A stretch of DNA of 64,000 bases from an uncultured Aurantimonas sp. (GCA_947488615.1 CANKZU010000001.1:248001-312000), one strand, 5' to 3'. Counted from the stretch's first letter, positions 49,586 to 59,262 are shown. The notes: generated by a model not told the origin, from the sequence alone. Numbers and translations are program-made.

Positions 49586-51547
49586 TCAGGTTTTTGCGTT
49601 CCAGGCGTCGAGAGCCTCCTTGAAGACGCGATCACCCGGAATCCCCTTCTCGATCGACATCAACGCCCGTCGTCCGGTCTCGTAAGCGATCGGAATATCG
49701 ATCCACTGTTCGCTTTTCAGCAGCGAGAGATTGCTCTGCATCGCCTGTTCGAGATTGTTCAGCGCGATGATGAAGAAGCCGTCGGAGATCTTGCCCGCAA
49801 CCCCGATCAGCGGTTCACCGCGCGCCTGCTCGGTCGCCTTCAACGCCAAGCGCTGCACGTTGGCGACGCCGCCGCCGCTGAAATTCGCCGGCGTATTGAA
49901 GAGAAGCTCGATGACATGGCTTGCCGGCAGCGTCGGATCGGCGTTCCGGCGAATGGTCATCGTCATCTTGAGATTTTCGTCCGGAACCTCGGCGACGGCG
50001 CGGATCGCCGGTTCCGGAGGCTGTCCCTCGCTGGGCGACTCGTTGACCACCGACCAGACGACATTGCCGCCCTCCTGCGTACCGGACGTCGTTTCCGTCC
50101 GCTCTTGATAGAACACCGCCTTTTGCGCGACGGCGGGCGTGTTGCCAGTCGCCGGTTCGATAGCCGCGACTTCGGGGCTCTCGGCTTCGGGGCTTGTGGC
50201 CTCCGGGCTTTCGGCGTCCGGCCTTGCGGCTTCTTCACCGGTGACCGGCGTCTCTGCCTCCACGGGCGCGGCGCCGACCACGGCCGGATCCTCCCCGATC
50301 TCGCTGGTGATCGTCGGGCTCGCCGATGATTCCGTCGGCACCGGCGATGCCGCGGCGATATCCGTGCCCTCGTCGAACGCATTGGGCTCGCCCGCGGCCG
50401 GTCCCTCGTCCACTTCGGTCCCATCCGGAAGCAGCCGTTGGGTGAATTGCCGGCTCGATTGGCCCTGCGAGGCCTCGGAGCTGGCAAGCTCACCCGTGCC
50501 GGTTTCCCCCTGTCCGCTCGCATCCGGACTTGGCGAAACCGCCTCGCCAGTGGCCGCTGCCGTTCCGCCGTTGACGGTCCCCGCAGCGTCCGGCTCCCCC
50601 GTCGCCACCGCAGGCTCCTTGTCCGTCCTCGAGGCGATGTTGTCGAGATCCGACGGCGCGACCAGCAACGCCTCGATCTGGTCGCGATAGGTCCATCCGA
50701 CCGCCCCAAGGCCACCCAACAGGATGATGACGAGTGTCGCGGCGATCAGCGAACGCCCCTTGCCCGATCCTTTCCGCTTCCTGCGCGGCGAATAGCGCGG
50801 GCCCGAAACGTCGGCCTCGGGGATGTCATCGTCTGTGCGAATGCCCGCCGGAATTCTTTCGTCGTCGTAGAATGCATCGTTATGGGGTCCGTCGGCCTCG
50901 CGTCGCGCCGCCCCGGATGCGGTGGGAACGATGAACGGGGCACCGACGGGGGATGGCCCCGCCGCCGCCTCGGGCTCCTCCGTCGCGATCGGGAAGAACG
51001 GTGGCGGCTCGTGACGCGGCGTCGCGGCGGATTTCTTCAGTCCCGGGAAGACCGAATCGACGATCCCACTCTCGCTCCGCTCCGTCGCCCTGTCGCCTGA
51101 ACCGGTCCGCGAATCTGGTGCCCCACCGCCCTGTTCCGCGGGGCGACCGGGCAGCGAGGGCGCCTTGGGCAAGACGGCGCTCGGAGCTGACGCGGCCGGA
51201 GCGGGAGTGTCGCTCGCGCCCACCCAAGCCTCCGGCGCTGGTGCATCCGAATGGCCCCCACCGGGTCTACCCCGCGCTTTTGGCGTATCGGCCGCCAGGA
51301 GCGAAGCCAAGTCGTCATCCGGCTCGCCATCCGTTGGCTCGGCATAATGCTGTTCGGTGCGCGCGATCGCATCTTCAAGCGCAGAGAGCCGGGTGGCGAC
51401 CACGTTCTCTGCCAACGGCGGGTTCGCAGCGTCGATCTGCCTTTGAATCGCCGCGCGGGCCTTATCATAGACCTTGGCGCGCATCTGCGGCGTAGCACGC
51501 GGCAGGCCGTCGATGGTTTTACGAAGTACGCCGCTCAAGTCCGCCAT
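49586..51547 (-). CDS. Large single-TM protein with a low-complexity linker
   Basis: A 653-residue protein. The N-terminal 60 residues form a helical domain (MADLSGVLRKTIDGLP, KVYDKARAAIQRQID). A disordered Pro/Ala/Asp/Gly stretch leads to one TM segment near 270-290 (SLIAATLVIILLGGLGAVGW). Beyond it lies an acidic Ala/Pro/Ser/Thr/Glu linker to about 470, with repeats of SPEA and ESPE. A conserved C-terminal domain (about 470-645) has PTLPASHVIELLFNTP and GFFIIALNNLEQAM. It is a cytoplasm-to-periplasm protein conserved near purA in Hyphomicrobiales. Function unknown. Confidence 0.85.
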   Translation of the reverse strand: MADLSGVLRKTIDGLPRATPQMRAKVYDKARAAIQRQIDAANPPLAENVVATRLSALEDAIARTEQHYAEPTDGEPDDDLASLLAADTPKARGRPGGGHSDAPAPEAWVGASDTPAPAASAPSAVLPKAPSLPGRPAEQGGGAPDSRTGSGDRATERSESGIVDSVFPGLKKSAATPRHEPPPFFPIATEEPEAAAGPSPVGAPFIVPTASGAARREADGPHNDAFYDDERIPAGIRTDDDIPEADVSGPRYSPRRKRKGSGKGRSLIAATLVIILLGGLGAVGWTYRDQIEALLVAPSDLDNIASRTDKEPAVATGEPDAAGTVNGGTAAATGEAVSPSPDASGQGETGTGELASSEASQGQSSRQFTQRLLPDGTEVDEGPAAGEPNAFDEGTDIAAASPVPTESSASPTITSEIGEDPAVVGAAPVEAETPVTGEEAARPDAESPEATSPEAESPEVAAIEPATGNTPAVAQKAVFYQERTETTSGTQEGGNVVWSVVNESPSEGQPPEPAIRAVAEVPDENLKMTMTIRRNADPTLPASHVIELLFNTPANFSGGGVANVQRLALKATEQARGEPLIGVAGKISDGFFIIALNNLEQAMQSNLSLLKSEQWIDIPIAYETGRRALMSIEKGIPGDRVFKEALDAWNAKT

Positions 51548-51599
51548 GGATCGCAGTCACTCACTTGTCTTAATTTCCTGGTGTCCCGGCGTCGGGAGT

Positions 51600-52892
51600 C
51601 TAATCCTGAAACGGATCGCGAACAAGTATTGTGTCGTCCCGCTCCGGCGATGTCGACAGAAGCGTCACCGGCGCCTGTACCAATTCTTCTATGTGCCTGA
51701 CATATTTGACGGCTTGGGCCGGAAGATCGTTCCAGCGCCGCGCGCCGGCGGTCGTATCTTTCCAGCCTTCCAAAGTCTCAAAAATAGGCTCGACCCGTTG
51801 TTGCTCGGAAAGACTGGCCGGAAGATAGTCGATTTGCTTGCCATCCAGATTGTAACCGACGACGATCTTGATCTCCTCAAGACCATCTAACACGTCTAAT
51901 TTGGTCAATGCGAGCCCGTCGATGCCATTGAGGGCTACTGCTTGACGCACAAGAACGGCATCGAACCAGCCGCAACGACGTTTGCGTCCGGTGACAGTCC
52001 CGAACTCGCGGCCCTTCTCGCCGAGAAAACGGCCGACCTCGTTATCCTGCTCGCTGGGGAACGGCCCTTCCCCCACGCGTGTCGTATAGGCCTTGGTGAT
52101 GCCGAGGACGAAACCGATACTGCCGGGCCCGAGGCCAGAACCGGCCGACGCTTGCCCGGCAACGGTGTTGGAGGACGTGACGAAGGGATAGGTGCCATGG
52201 TCGATGTCGAGCAACGTTCCTTGGGCGCCCTCGAACAGGATTCGGTCGCCGGCCTTGCGCCGCTCGTCGAGAAGCCGCCAGACGCGGTCTATGTAAGGTG
52301 TGATCTCGTCGGCGATCGAGGTCAATTCCTCGAGAATCGTGGTCGGGTCGATCTCGTTCTGCCCGAGCCCGCGTCGCAAGGCATTGTGATGGGCAAGCAG
52401 GCGATCGATCCGCTCGGGCAGGCTCTCCGGATGGGCCAGATCCATCACCCTGAGCGCCCGCCGGCCGACCTTGTCCTCATAAGCCGGACCGATGCCGCGT
52501 CCGGTCGTGCCGATTTTGGTGCCGACATTGGCATTCTCCCGCGTCGCGTCGAGTTCGCGATGCAGCGAGAGAATCAGCGCCGCATTGTCGGCGATGCGCA
52601 ACGACTGCGGATCGATCGAAACGCCCTGCGCCTCGAGGCGTTTTTTCTCCGCGACGAAAGCATGGGGATCGAAAACGACGCCGTTGCCGATCACCGACAG
52701 CTTGCCCTTGCGAACGACGCCGGACGGCAGCAACGAGAGCTTGTAGGACGTCCCGTCGACGACGAGCGTGTGCCCGGCATTGTGCCCGCCCTGAAACCGT
52801 ACCACCACGTCAGCCCGTTCCGACAGCCAGTCGACGATTTTCCCCTTACCCTCGTCTCCCCATTGCGATCCGATGACGACGACGTTGGCCAT
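51600..52892 (-). CDS. purA: Adenylosuccinate synthetase
   Basis: A 430-residue GTP-dependent enzyme joining IMP and aspartate, the first step from IMP to AMP. Motifs: [20 protein letters not shown] at residues 8-27 (P-loop and catalytic Asp), GHNAGHTLV near 38-46, [14 protein letters not shown] near 128, [12 protein letters not shown] near 303. Full length. Confidence 0.97.
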   Translation of the reverse strand: MANVVVIGSQWGDEGKGKIVDWLSERADVVVRFQGGHNAGHTLVVDGTSYKLSLLPSGVVRKGKLSVIGNGVVFDPHAFVAEKKRLEAQGVSIDPQSLRIADNAALILSLHRELDATRENANVGTKIGTTGRGIGPAYEDKVGRRALRVMDLAHPESLPERIDRLLAHHNALRRGLGQNEIDPTTILEELTSIADEITPYIDRVWRLLDERRKAGDRILFEGAQGTLLDIDHGTYPFVTSSNTVAGQASAGSGLGPGSIGFVLGITKAYTTRVGEGPFPSEQDNEVGRFLGEKGREFGTVTGRKRRCGWFDAVLVRQAVALNGIDGLALTKLDVLDGLEEIKIVVGYNLDGKQIDYLPASLSEQQRVEPIFETLEGWKDTTAGARRWNDLPAQAVKYVRHIEELVQAPVTLLSTSPERDDTILVRDPFQD

Positions 52893-53118
52893 TAAGAGTC
52901 CTCTTGCAATTTCCGCCCGCCCGCCCGGTGCGAGGCGCGCGGACTATAGTCAAGCACCCCGACAGAAGCGAGGGCGTGAAGCGACCGAACTTGCGGAAAA
53001 TGTCCGGCCGGACGGCTTTGATCACACAGCGCGCGCAAAGCCCCTAATTTCATCAGGCATGCTTATTTTGTTGCAAGCCCCCTATGCGACCCGGCCGCGC
53101 CCACGTAAACGCAAAGCC

Positions 53119-54045
53119 ATGACATCTCGCTTCCGGCATCCTTACCTGATCCTGGCGACCGTAGCCCTGTTGTGGGGCGCCAATGCGATCGCGGGCAAGC
53201 TCGCCGTCGGACACGTCTCGCCGATGCTGCTCACATTGCTGCGCTGGACTTTCGCGTGCCTGTTCATGGCGCCCTTCGCGCTCCACGACGTGCGCCGGGA
53301 ATGGCCCGTGATCCGGCGCAACCTGCCGTTTCTCTTCGCGCTCGGCGGGCTCGGTTTCGCCACCTTCAACGCGATCTTCTATCTGGCGCTGAACTACACA
53401 ACGGCGATCAACGTGACGATCGAGCAATCTGCGATGCCGCTGATCGTGTTGCTGGCGAACTTCCTCCTCTTCCGCATGCCCGTTTCACCCTTTCAAATCG
53501 TCGGCTTCTCCCTGACGCTGGTCGGTGTCGCGCTGACGGCCACCCACGGCGAACCCTCGGCGCTTCTTGCCCTCGATCTCAACCGCGGCGATGCCTTGAT
53601 GATGATCGCCGTGCTGCTGTACGGCGGTTACACGGTGGCCCTGCGGTTCAAGCCGGTGCTCAACTGGCGTTCGACGATCTTCGTGCTCGCCGCCTCCGCC
53701 TTTGTCGTCTCGGTGCCCTTCGCTGGATTGGAGTGGGCCATGGGCGATACGCGCCTGCCCGACGGCCAAGGCCTCTCCGCAGCGCTCTATACGGCGATCT
53801 TTCCCTCGCTCATCGCCCAGTCACTCTATATTCGCGGCATCGAAATGATCGGACCGAACCGGGCCAATCTGTTCATCAATCTCGTGCCGATCTTCGGCGC
53901 GATCCTCGCCGTATTGGTCATCGGCGAAGCGCTTCGCACCTACCACGTCATCGCGCTCGCCTTCGTTCTCGGCGGCATCATGCTTGCCGAACGCGGCGCG
54001 GCGGGACGACGTCGGGCACCGGATAAGGAAACGGCGCCCCGATAA
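53119..54045 (+). CDS. EamA/DMT-family drug-metabolite permease
   Basis: A 308-residue protein with ten TM segments in two EamA repeats (about 5-145 and 155-295). Conserved parts are ALLWGANAIAGKLA in TM1, NAIFYLALNYTTAINVTI near 88 and GPNRANLFINLVPIFGAIL near 245. Substrate cannot be told; it is a small-molecule exporter of the inner membrane. ATG 53119 starts the first TM; an in-frame ATG at 53059 lacks a ribosome site. Confidence 0.88.
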   Translation: MTSRFRHPYLILATVALLWGANAIAGKLAVGHVSPMLLTLLRWTFACLFMAPFALHDVRREWPVIRRNLPFLFALGGLGFATFNAIFYLALNYTTAINVTIEQSAMPLIVLLANFLLFRMPVSPFQIVGFSLTLVGVALTATHGEPSALLALDLNRGDALMMIAVLLYGGYTVALRFKPVLNWRSTIFVLAASAFVVSVPFAGLEWAMGDTRLPDGQGLSAALYTAIFPSLIAQSLYIRGIEMIGPNRANLFINLVPIFGAILAVLVIGEALRTYHVIALAFVLGGIMLAERGAAGRRRAPDKETAPR

Positions 54046-54062
54046 TCGCGGGACGCCGTTTC
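54028..54062. terminator. Bidirectional terminator-like hairpin between convergent genes
   Basis: GAAACGGCG (54028-54036) pairs with CGCCGTTTC (54054-54062), with an inner CCC/GGG pairing. It includes the permease stop codon and lies 26 nt from the serA stop. T-tracts are weak on both sides. Confidence 0.5.
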
Positions 54063-54087
54063 GATCAGGAAGACCTGGCCTGTCGCA

Positions 54088-55695
54088 TCAGCCGTCGACG
54101 TCCGCGACGTCGAAGCGCAACGGCTTGGCACTGGCGATCTCCTTGTGGGCGCGTACCGCGTCCAGCACGTCTTCAGGAACCGGCGAATCGACATAAAGCA
54201 GCGCAATGGCGTTGCCACCGGGCCGGTCCCGACCGAGCTGGAAGTTGGCGATGTTGACGCCAGCCTTGCCGAACACAGTGCCAAGCAGACCAATGATGCC
54301 CGGAGCGTCGTTGTTGGTCGTGTAAACCATGTGCCGGCCGACCTCGGCGTCGAGGTTGATACCCTTGATCTGGATGAAGCGAGGCTTGCCATCGGAAAAG
54401 ACGGTTCCCGCGACGGACCGGGTCTGCTTTTCGGTGACGACCGTCAGCTTGATGTAGCTGTCGAAGACGCCCGACTTGTCGCGCCGCGACTCGGTCAGCT
54501 GGATGCCGCGTTCCTTCGCCATGATCGGCGCCGAGACCATGTTGACGTCCGAGACCTGGCTCTTGATCAGCCCGGCCAGCGCCGCGCTGGTCAGCGCCCG
54601 CGTATTCATCGCCGCAACGCTTCCGTCATAGGTGATTTCCACCGACTTGATCGCCTCCTCGGTGACCTGTCCAGCGAAGGCGCCGAGGCACTCGGCGAGC
54701 TGGACGAATGGCGTCAGGATCGGCGCTTCCTCGGCGCTGATCGACGGCATGTTGATGGCGTTCGCGACCGCGCCCCGGATCAGATAGTCTGACATCTGCT
54801 CGGCGACCTGGAGCGCGACATTCTCCTGAGCCTCGGAGGTAGAGGCGCCGAGATGCGGCGTGCAGACGACGTTCTCGAAACCGAAGAGCGGCGAGTTCGT
54901 CGCCGGCTCCACCTCGAACACGTCGACGCCGGCGCCCGCCACCTTGCCGGACTTGATCGCCTCGGCCAGATCCGCCTCGACGATCAGGCCGCCGCGCGCG
55001 CAGTTCACGATGCGGACGCCATCCTTCATCTTGGCGATCGCCGCCTTGTCGATGATGCCCTTGGTCTTGTCGGTCATCGGCGTGTGCAGCGTGATGAAGT
55101 CGGAGCGCTTGAAGAGATCGTCGAGTTCGACCTTTTCGATGCCGAGATGCGCGGCGCGGTCGGCCGACAGGAACGGGTCGAAGGCGATGACCCGCATCTT
55201 GAGACCGACGCCCCGCGCGGCAACGATGGCGCCGATATTGCCGCAGCCGATGATGCCGAGCGTCTTGCCGGTGATCTCGACGCCCATGAAGCGGTTCTTC
55301 TCCCACTTGCCGGCCTGGGTCGAGGCGTCGGCGGCGGGCAGCTGGCGCGCGACGGCGAACATCAGCGCGATCGCGTGTTCGGCGGTGGTGATCGAGTTGC
55401 CGAAGGGTGTGTTCATCACGATGATGCCCTTCCGGCTGGCGGCGGGAATGTCGACATTGTCGACGCCGATGCCGGCGCGGCCAACGACCTTCAGCTTGGT
55501 GGCGGCCTGGATGAGCTTCTCCGTGACCTTGGTGGCCGAGCGGATGGCGAGACCGTCATACTGACCGATGACGTCGAGCAGCTTGTCCTTGTCCTTGCCG
55601 AGATCGGGCATGTAGTCGACCTCGACGCCACGGTCGGCGAAGATCTGGACGGCGGTCTTGGACAACTTGTCGGAAACGAGAACGCGGGGTGCCAT
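54088..55695 (-). CDS. serA: D-3-phosphoglycerate dehydrogenase
   Basis: A 535-residue enzyme for the first step of serine synthesis. Substrate/NAD domains (1-310) have the Rossmann motif GIIGCGNIGAIVA near 148, catalytic Arg in NCARGGLIVEADL near 233, and Glu/His in VEVEPA-type and TPHLGAST near 283. The intervening domain (about 320-450) and the ACT domain (about 460-530, VYTTNNDAPGIIGLLGTV) are present, so it is the long form open to serine feedback. ATG 55695. Same strand as serC, 235 bp downstream. Confidence 0.96.
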   Translation of the reverse strand: MAPRVLVSDKLSKTAVQIFADRGVEVDYMPDLGKDKDKLLDVIGQYDGLAIRSATKVTEKLIQAATKLKVVGRAGIGVDNVDIPAASRKGIIVMNTPFGNSITTAEHAIALMFAVARQLPAADASTQAGKWEKNRFMGVEITGKTLGIIGCGNIGAIVAARGVGLKMRVIAFDPFLSADRAAHLGIEKVELDDLFKRSDFITLHTPMTDKTKGIIDKAAIAKMKDGVRIVNCARGGLIVEADLAEAIKSGKVAGAGVDVFEVEPATNSPLFGFENVVCTPHLGASTSEAQENVALQVAEQMSDYLIRGAVANAINMPSISAEEAPILTPFVQLAECLGAFAGQVTEEAIKSVEITYDGSVAAMNTRALTSAALAGLIKSQVSDVNMVSAPIMAKERGIQLTESRRDKSGVFDSYIKLTVVTEKQTRSVAGTVFSDGKPRFIQIKGINLDAEVGRHMVYTTNNDAPGIIGLLGTVFGKAGVNIANFQLGRDRPGGNAIALLYVDSPVPEDVLDAVRAHKEIASAKPLRFDVADVDG

Positions 55696-55767
55696 GGGAT
55701 AATCCTTGGAAGAATGGGGAAACGGATCGATGGAACGCGGAGGCGTTGGCGTGGCTGCGGCGCCGTT

Positions 55768-55915
55768 CTTCTCCCCTGCGGGGAGAAGGTGCCCCGAAGG
55801 GGCGGATGAGGGCTTCGTAGAGCGACGGCGTCGAAGAGGAGGAAGGGACGTGCCCGTCAGACCCTCACCCGGCCGGCGCTCCGCGCCGTCCACCCTCTCC
55901 CGCAAGCGGGAGAGG
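55768..55915. repeat. REP-like palindromes between serC and serA
   Basis: Two short palindromes lie in the 235-bp gap: CTTCTCCCC-TGC-GGGGAGAAG (55768-55788) and CCTCTCCCGC-AA-GCGGGAGAGG (55894-55915), with CCCTCACCC between them. This pair of motifs is a frequent intergenic repeat in Hyphomicrobiales and related genomes. Both could form stable stems in the serC-serA transcript. Confidence 0.75.
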
Positions 55916-55930
55916 AATGGCGCACGCGCC

Positions 55931-57106
55931 TCAGGCCGCTTTCGCGAGGCCGGCCTTCTGGACGTCGTAGGCCCAGCCGATCCAGGGCATCAGCGCTGCG
56001 ACGTCGGCGGTTTCGACCGTCGCGCCACACCAGATGCGCAGGCCCGGAGGCGCGTCGCGATAGGCGCCGATATCGAAGGCCACGCCCTCCTTCTCCAGTA
56101 GAGCGGCGACGCCCTTGGCGAAGGCGGCCTGTTCGTCGGCCGTGAGCCGCTTAACCGCCGGGTCGGCAAAGGTCAGGCAGACCGAGGTATTGGAGCGCAG
56201 GGCCTTGTCGGCGGCCAGGAACGCCAGCCACGAATTGGCCGCGACATAGGTTTCGATGGCCGCGAGATTGGCGTCCGCCCTGCCCTTCAAGGCTGCGAGG
56301 CCGCCGATCTGTTTCGACCATGCCAGCGCATCGAGATAGTCCTCGACACACAGCATGGACGGGGTGTTGATCGTCTCGCCCTTGAAGATGCCTTCGATGA
56401 GCTTGCCGCCCTTGGTCAGCCGGAAAATCTTCGGCAACGGCCAGGCCGGCTTGTAGCTTTCCAGCCGCGCGACCGCGCGTGGGCTGAGGATCAGCATCCC
56501 GTGTGCCGCCTCGCCGCCGAGTACCTTCTGCCAGGAGAAGGTGACGACATCCAGCTTGTCGTAGGGCAGGTCCTGCGCAAACGCGGCCGAGGTTGCGTCG
56601 CAGATGGTCAGGCCCTTGCGGTCCGCCGGAATGGCGTCGCCATTCGGCATCCGCACGCCGGACGTCGTGCCGTTCCAGGTAAAGACCACGTCACGGTCGA
56701 AATCCACTTGGGCGAAGTCGACGATCTCGCCGTAGGGAGCCTCGAAGCTGCGCGCGTCGTCGAGCTTCAACTGCTTGAGCGCGTCGGTCACCCAGCCCGC
56801 GCCGAAGGATTCCCAAGCCAGGACATCGACGCCGCGCTCGCCGAGCAGCGACCACATCGCCATCTCGACCGCGCCGGTATCGGACGCCGGCACGATGCCG
56901 ATGCGATAGTCGGCCGGAACGCCGAGAATGTCCCGGGTTTCGTCGATAGCCTGTAGCAGTTTGGATTTGCCGACCTTGGCGCGATGCGAGCGACCGAGCG
57001 CGGCATCGGCCAGCGCTTCGAACGACCAACCGGGTCGTTTCGCGCAGGGGCCGGAAGAAAAACGGGAATTGGCCGGACGCAGGTCCGGCTTCGCGGTATT
57101 TGCCAT
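55931..57106 (-). CDS. serC: Phosphoserine aminotransferase
   Basis: A 391-residue PLP enzyme making phosphoserine from 3-phosphohydroxypyruvate. The PLP lysine is in [10 protein letters not shown] near 193; other family segments are [16 protein letters not shown] near 13-28, [14 protein letters not shown] near 142 and [15 protein letters not shown] near 245. It belongs to the alphaproteobacterial SerC subtype. ATG 57106 (MANTAKPDL). It precedes serA and lies behind a structured leader. Confidence 0.95.
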   Translation of the reverse strand: MANTAKPDLRPANSRFSSGPCAKRPGWSFEALADAALGRSHRAKVGKSKLLQAIDETRDILGVPADYRIGIVPASDTGAVEMAMWSLLGERGVDVLAWESFGAGWVTDALKQLKLDDARSFEAPYGEIVDFAQVDFDRDVVFTWNGTTSGVRMPNGDAIPADRKGLTICDATSAAFAQDLPYDKLDVVTFSWQKVLGGEAAHGMLILSPRAVARLESYKPAWPLPKIFRLTKGGKLIEGIFKGETINTPSMLCVEDYLDALAWSKQIGGLAALKGRADANLAAIETYVAANSWLAFLAADKALRSNTSVCLTFADPAVKRLTADEQAAFAKGVAALLEKEGVAFDIGAYRDAPPGLRIWCGATVETADVAALMPWIGWAYDVQKAGLAKAA

Positions 57107-57130
57107 CTGAGCTACCCTCACAGATAGATG

Positions 57131-57175
57131 CGCCTCGTTGGGGAGGCGTGTCCCGCGAACGGGGCTACTCCCCTT
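57131..57175 (-). ncRNA. serC leader RNA motif (putative)
   Basis: The 5' leader of serC can fold in two exclusive ways. GGGGAG pairs with CTCCCC (57168-57173 with 57140-57145) around an inner CCCG/CGGG tetraloop stem (57152-57163). Alternatively CGCCTC pairs with GAGGCG (57131-57148). This fits the alphaproteobacterial serC RNA motif, a cis-regulatory leader found in front of serC. The ligand or mechanism is unknown. Confidence 0.65.
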
Positions 57176-57243
57176 TCCGGACCGCGGTCAAGCGACAATT
57201 TGGTGGCGGTGGACATTCGGCGGCTCGTGGCGCCACGCCTGAA

Positions 57244-57281
57244 ACGACAAACGGCGGAGCCAAGGCCCCGCCGTTTGTCGT
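57244..57281 (-). terminator. Terminator of the first outer-membrane protein gene
   Basis: ACGACAAACGGCGG (57244-57257) pairs with CCGCCGTTTGTCGT (57268-57281), a 14-bp stem just after the stop codon of the gene at 57299. On the minus strand it is followed by TTTC. Confidence 0.7.
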
Positions 57282-57298
57282 TGGTGAAAGTGAAAATC

Positions 57299-58042
57299 CT
57301 ACCAGAGCGAATAGCGGATGCCCGCCTGGATCGTATGACGATCGAAACCGTCGTCGCGAAGCGCGTAATCGACGCCATTGCCTTGCAGGCCGAACAGGTC
57401 GCCGGCTTCAACATTGAGATAACGGTAGCCGATGTCGATCGCGACATTCTGGGTCACATCGTAGGCGACGCCGGCCATCAGGGAATAGGCGAAGCGCCAA
57501 TCCTTGGTATCGGTGTAGGATGCCCCGGTAAGGGCGGCGCAATCATTGGTCCCACTCGTGCAGTCGATGCCGTATTCCACCTGCACGGCGCCGACACCGC
57601 CGCCAAGATAGGGCGTGAAGCCGACGAAAGTGCCCAGATCGACATAGGCATTCGCCATCAGTTCCCATGTCTCCGCGTCGCTGGAGAAGGCGTAAGGATA
57701 GGCGGCCGCGGGACCGAAATCGACATCGAACTTGGAATAGCGCGCCGTCACGTCGGTCCGAAAGAAGTCCGTGAACCGATAACCGAAACCGGCTCCAAGG
57801 TCGTAACCGTTCTCGAACTTCATTTCGGCCCGGCTGCTGCCTTCGACGGAAACGTCGCTGTCGAAGTCGTAGGAAACGTCCCCGCGCAGATACCAGCCAT
57901 TGCCGATCTCGACCGGAACCAGTTCCGGCACGTCCTGGTAGATCGGCTCCGCGTAAATCGGCGGCAGGTCGGCAGCCTTCGCAGCCGGGATTGTCGCGCC
58001 GATCGCGAGCACGCCCGCGATCAATGTCCTGGTGATAGTCAT
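57299..58042 (-). CDS. Outer-membrane beta-barrel protein, Omp25/31-like
   Basis: A 247-residue protein with a signal peptide (cleavage near AAKAAD) and an eight-strand barrel pattern. GWYLRGDVSYDFD near 50 and YDLGAGFGYRFTDFFRTDVT near 80 are typical of the family, as are TPYLGGGVGAVQVEYG near 143 and the terminal IRYSLW ending in an aromatic residue for BAM recognition. One disulfide is possible (DCTSGTNDC). It is a paralogue of the gene at 58276. A cluster of TTAA boxes lies 84-126 nt upstream. Confidence 0.9.
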   Translation of the reverse strand: MTITRTLIAGVLAIGATIPAAKAADLPPIYAEPIYQDVPELVPVEIGNGWYLRGDVSYDFDSDVSVEGSSRAEMKFENGYDLGAGFGYRFTDFFRTDVTARYSKFDVDFGPAAAYPYAFSSDAETWELMANAYVDLGTFVGFTPYLGGGVGAVQVEYGIDCTSGTNDCAALTGASYTDTKDWRFAYSLMAGVAYDVTQNVAIDIGYRYLNVEAGDLFGLQGNGVDYALRDDGFDRHTIQAGIRYSLW

Positions 58043-58125
58043 GGCTCCGCTTCCTACTGCCGTTCCGCCTCATGCCACCCGCCGAAGCGGATGTATCGTC
58101 TGGCGGTTACCGTCGCAGCGAAAGC

Positions 58126-58168
58126 TTAAAGCCCGATTAACCGTGTTCCTTAACCGTGATCGTTAACC
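58126..58168. promoter_or_regulatory. CtrA-like box plus 13-bp tandem TTAACC repeats upstream of omp
   Basis: TTAA (58126-58129), 7 nt, TTAACC (58137-58142) matches the CtrA consensus TTAA-N7-TTAAC. TTAACC recurs at 58150 and 58163, a strict 13-bp period (TTAACCGTGTTCC, TTAACCGTGATCG, TTAACC). Confidence 0.6.
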
Positions 58169-58211
58169 GAGCGATGCGCCGTTCCCGGGATCCGAGGTGC
58201 CGGCAAACGCG

Positions 58212-58246
58212 AAAGGCCGCCGCCCTTACGCCGGGCGGCGACCTTT
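58212..58246 (-). terminator. Terminator of the second outer-membrane protein gene
   Basis: On the minus strand AAAGG-N-CGCCGCCC pairs with GGGCGGCG-GCC-TTT, with one mismatch, 30-65 nt after the stop codon. The T-tract is short. Confidence 0.65.
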
Positions 58247-58275
58247 CCTTGGACTGTAGAAGAGGAACGTTCGGT

Positions 58276-59187
58276 CTATTTGAAGACCACGTCCTGCGCA
58301 TAGACCGGCTCGGGAGCATAGACCGGCGCTTTGCCCTTGCCCTTGCCGAAGCCGCCGCCGCCAAATTCGTAGCGAAGGCCCGCGCGGACCGCATGCAGGT
58401 CGTAGCCGTGGTCGTAGCCCTGGACGCCACTGGCACCGTTCGCAATATCCTGCGCGTCGTAGCCGAATGCCTCGCCTTCCGCGATGCGGGTATATTTGTA
58501 TCCGGCGTCGAACTTCAGGTTATGCGTGATATCGATGCTTGCACCTGCCATGAGCGAATAAGCGAAGCGCCACTCGGACATTCCTTCATGGGTAAAGGTC
58601 TGGCCACAATTGGTTGCGGTAAAGCCGCCATTGCATTCGAACTTGTTGTTCATCGTGCTGTAGGAGACGTTGGCGACACCTGCGCCACCGCCGACATAGG
58701 GCGTGAACCGTCCGTATGTGCCAAGATCCACATAGGCGTTGGCCATCACGGTCCAGACGTCGATCTCCGCACTGTCGGCGTAGCGGCAATAGGCACTCGG
58801 TACATCAACGCAATTCGACGAGCCGGTCAGGTCCGCTGTGAAGTAGTCGGCCGTCAGATCCATGCGGGCGAATGCATTGAAGCGATAGCCGAGACCGCCG
58901 CCGACCATGAAGGCGCTGTCGGTTTCGATGTTGTCGTAGTGATAGTACTGGACGAAGTCGCCGCCACCGTAGCCGCCGCGCAAATAGCCATATTTGCCCG
59001 AGGTTTCACTCTCGAAAACGTAGCCGACGTCACCACGCAGGTACCAGCCCGCAGTCGACACCTCTTCCACCGGCGCCGGTGGGATATACACCGGTGGCTC
59101 CTCGATAATATCGGCGGCGTTGGCGGTGGCTGCGAGTAAGGACAACGCACCGACGACGGCGACGGTCGTCACAAGTCTCGAATTCAT
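58276..59187 (-). CDS. Outer-membrane beta-barrel protein, Omp25/31-like, with Gly/Lys-rich tail
   Basis: A 303-residue paralogue of the preceding protein. ATG 59187 (MNSRLVTTVAVVG) has GGAG at 10 nt. The signal peptide ends ATANAAD. Barrel strands include GWYLRGDVGYVFES near 47, GGGLGYRFNAFARMDLTADY near 98 and TPYVGGGAGVANVSYS near 165. The C-terminal barrel strand RAGLRYEFGGGGFG is followed by a tail GKGKGKAPVYAPEPVYAQD, so the barrel does not end at the C-terminus. Two pairs of cysteines lie in loops. Likely an abundant envelope protein. Confidence 0.88.
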   Translation of the reverse strand: MNSRLVTTVAVVGALSLLAATANAADIIEEPPVYIPPAPVEEVSTAGWYLRGDVGYVFESETSGKYGYLRGGYGGGDFVQYYHYDNIETDSAFMVGGGLGYRFNAFARMDLTADYFTADLTGSSNCVDVPSAYCRYADSAEIDVWTVMANAYVDLGTYGRFTPYVGGGAGVANVSYSTMNNKFECNGGFTATNCGQTFTHEGMSEWRFAYSLMAGASIDITHNLKFDAGYKYTRIAEGEAFGYDAQDIANGASGVQGYDHGYDLHAVRAGLRYEFGGGGFGKGKGKAPVYAPEPVYAQDVVFK

Positions 59188-59262
59188 AGCGATCATCTCC
59201 GGTTCAATCGGCCGCCGGGATTGGCACACCGTTACCTTAATGAACACGGTAAATCGCATTGG

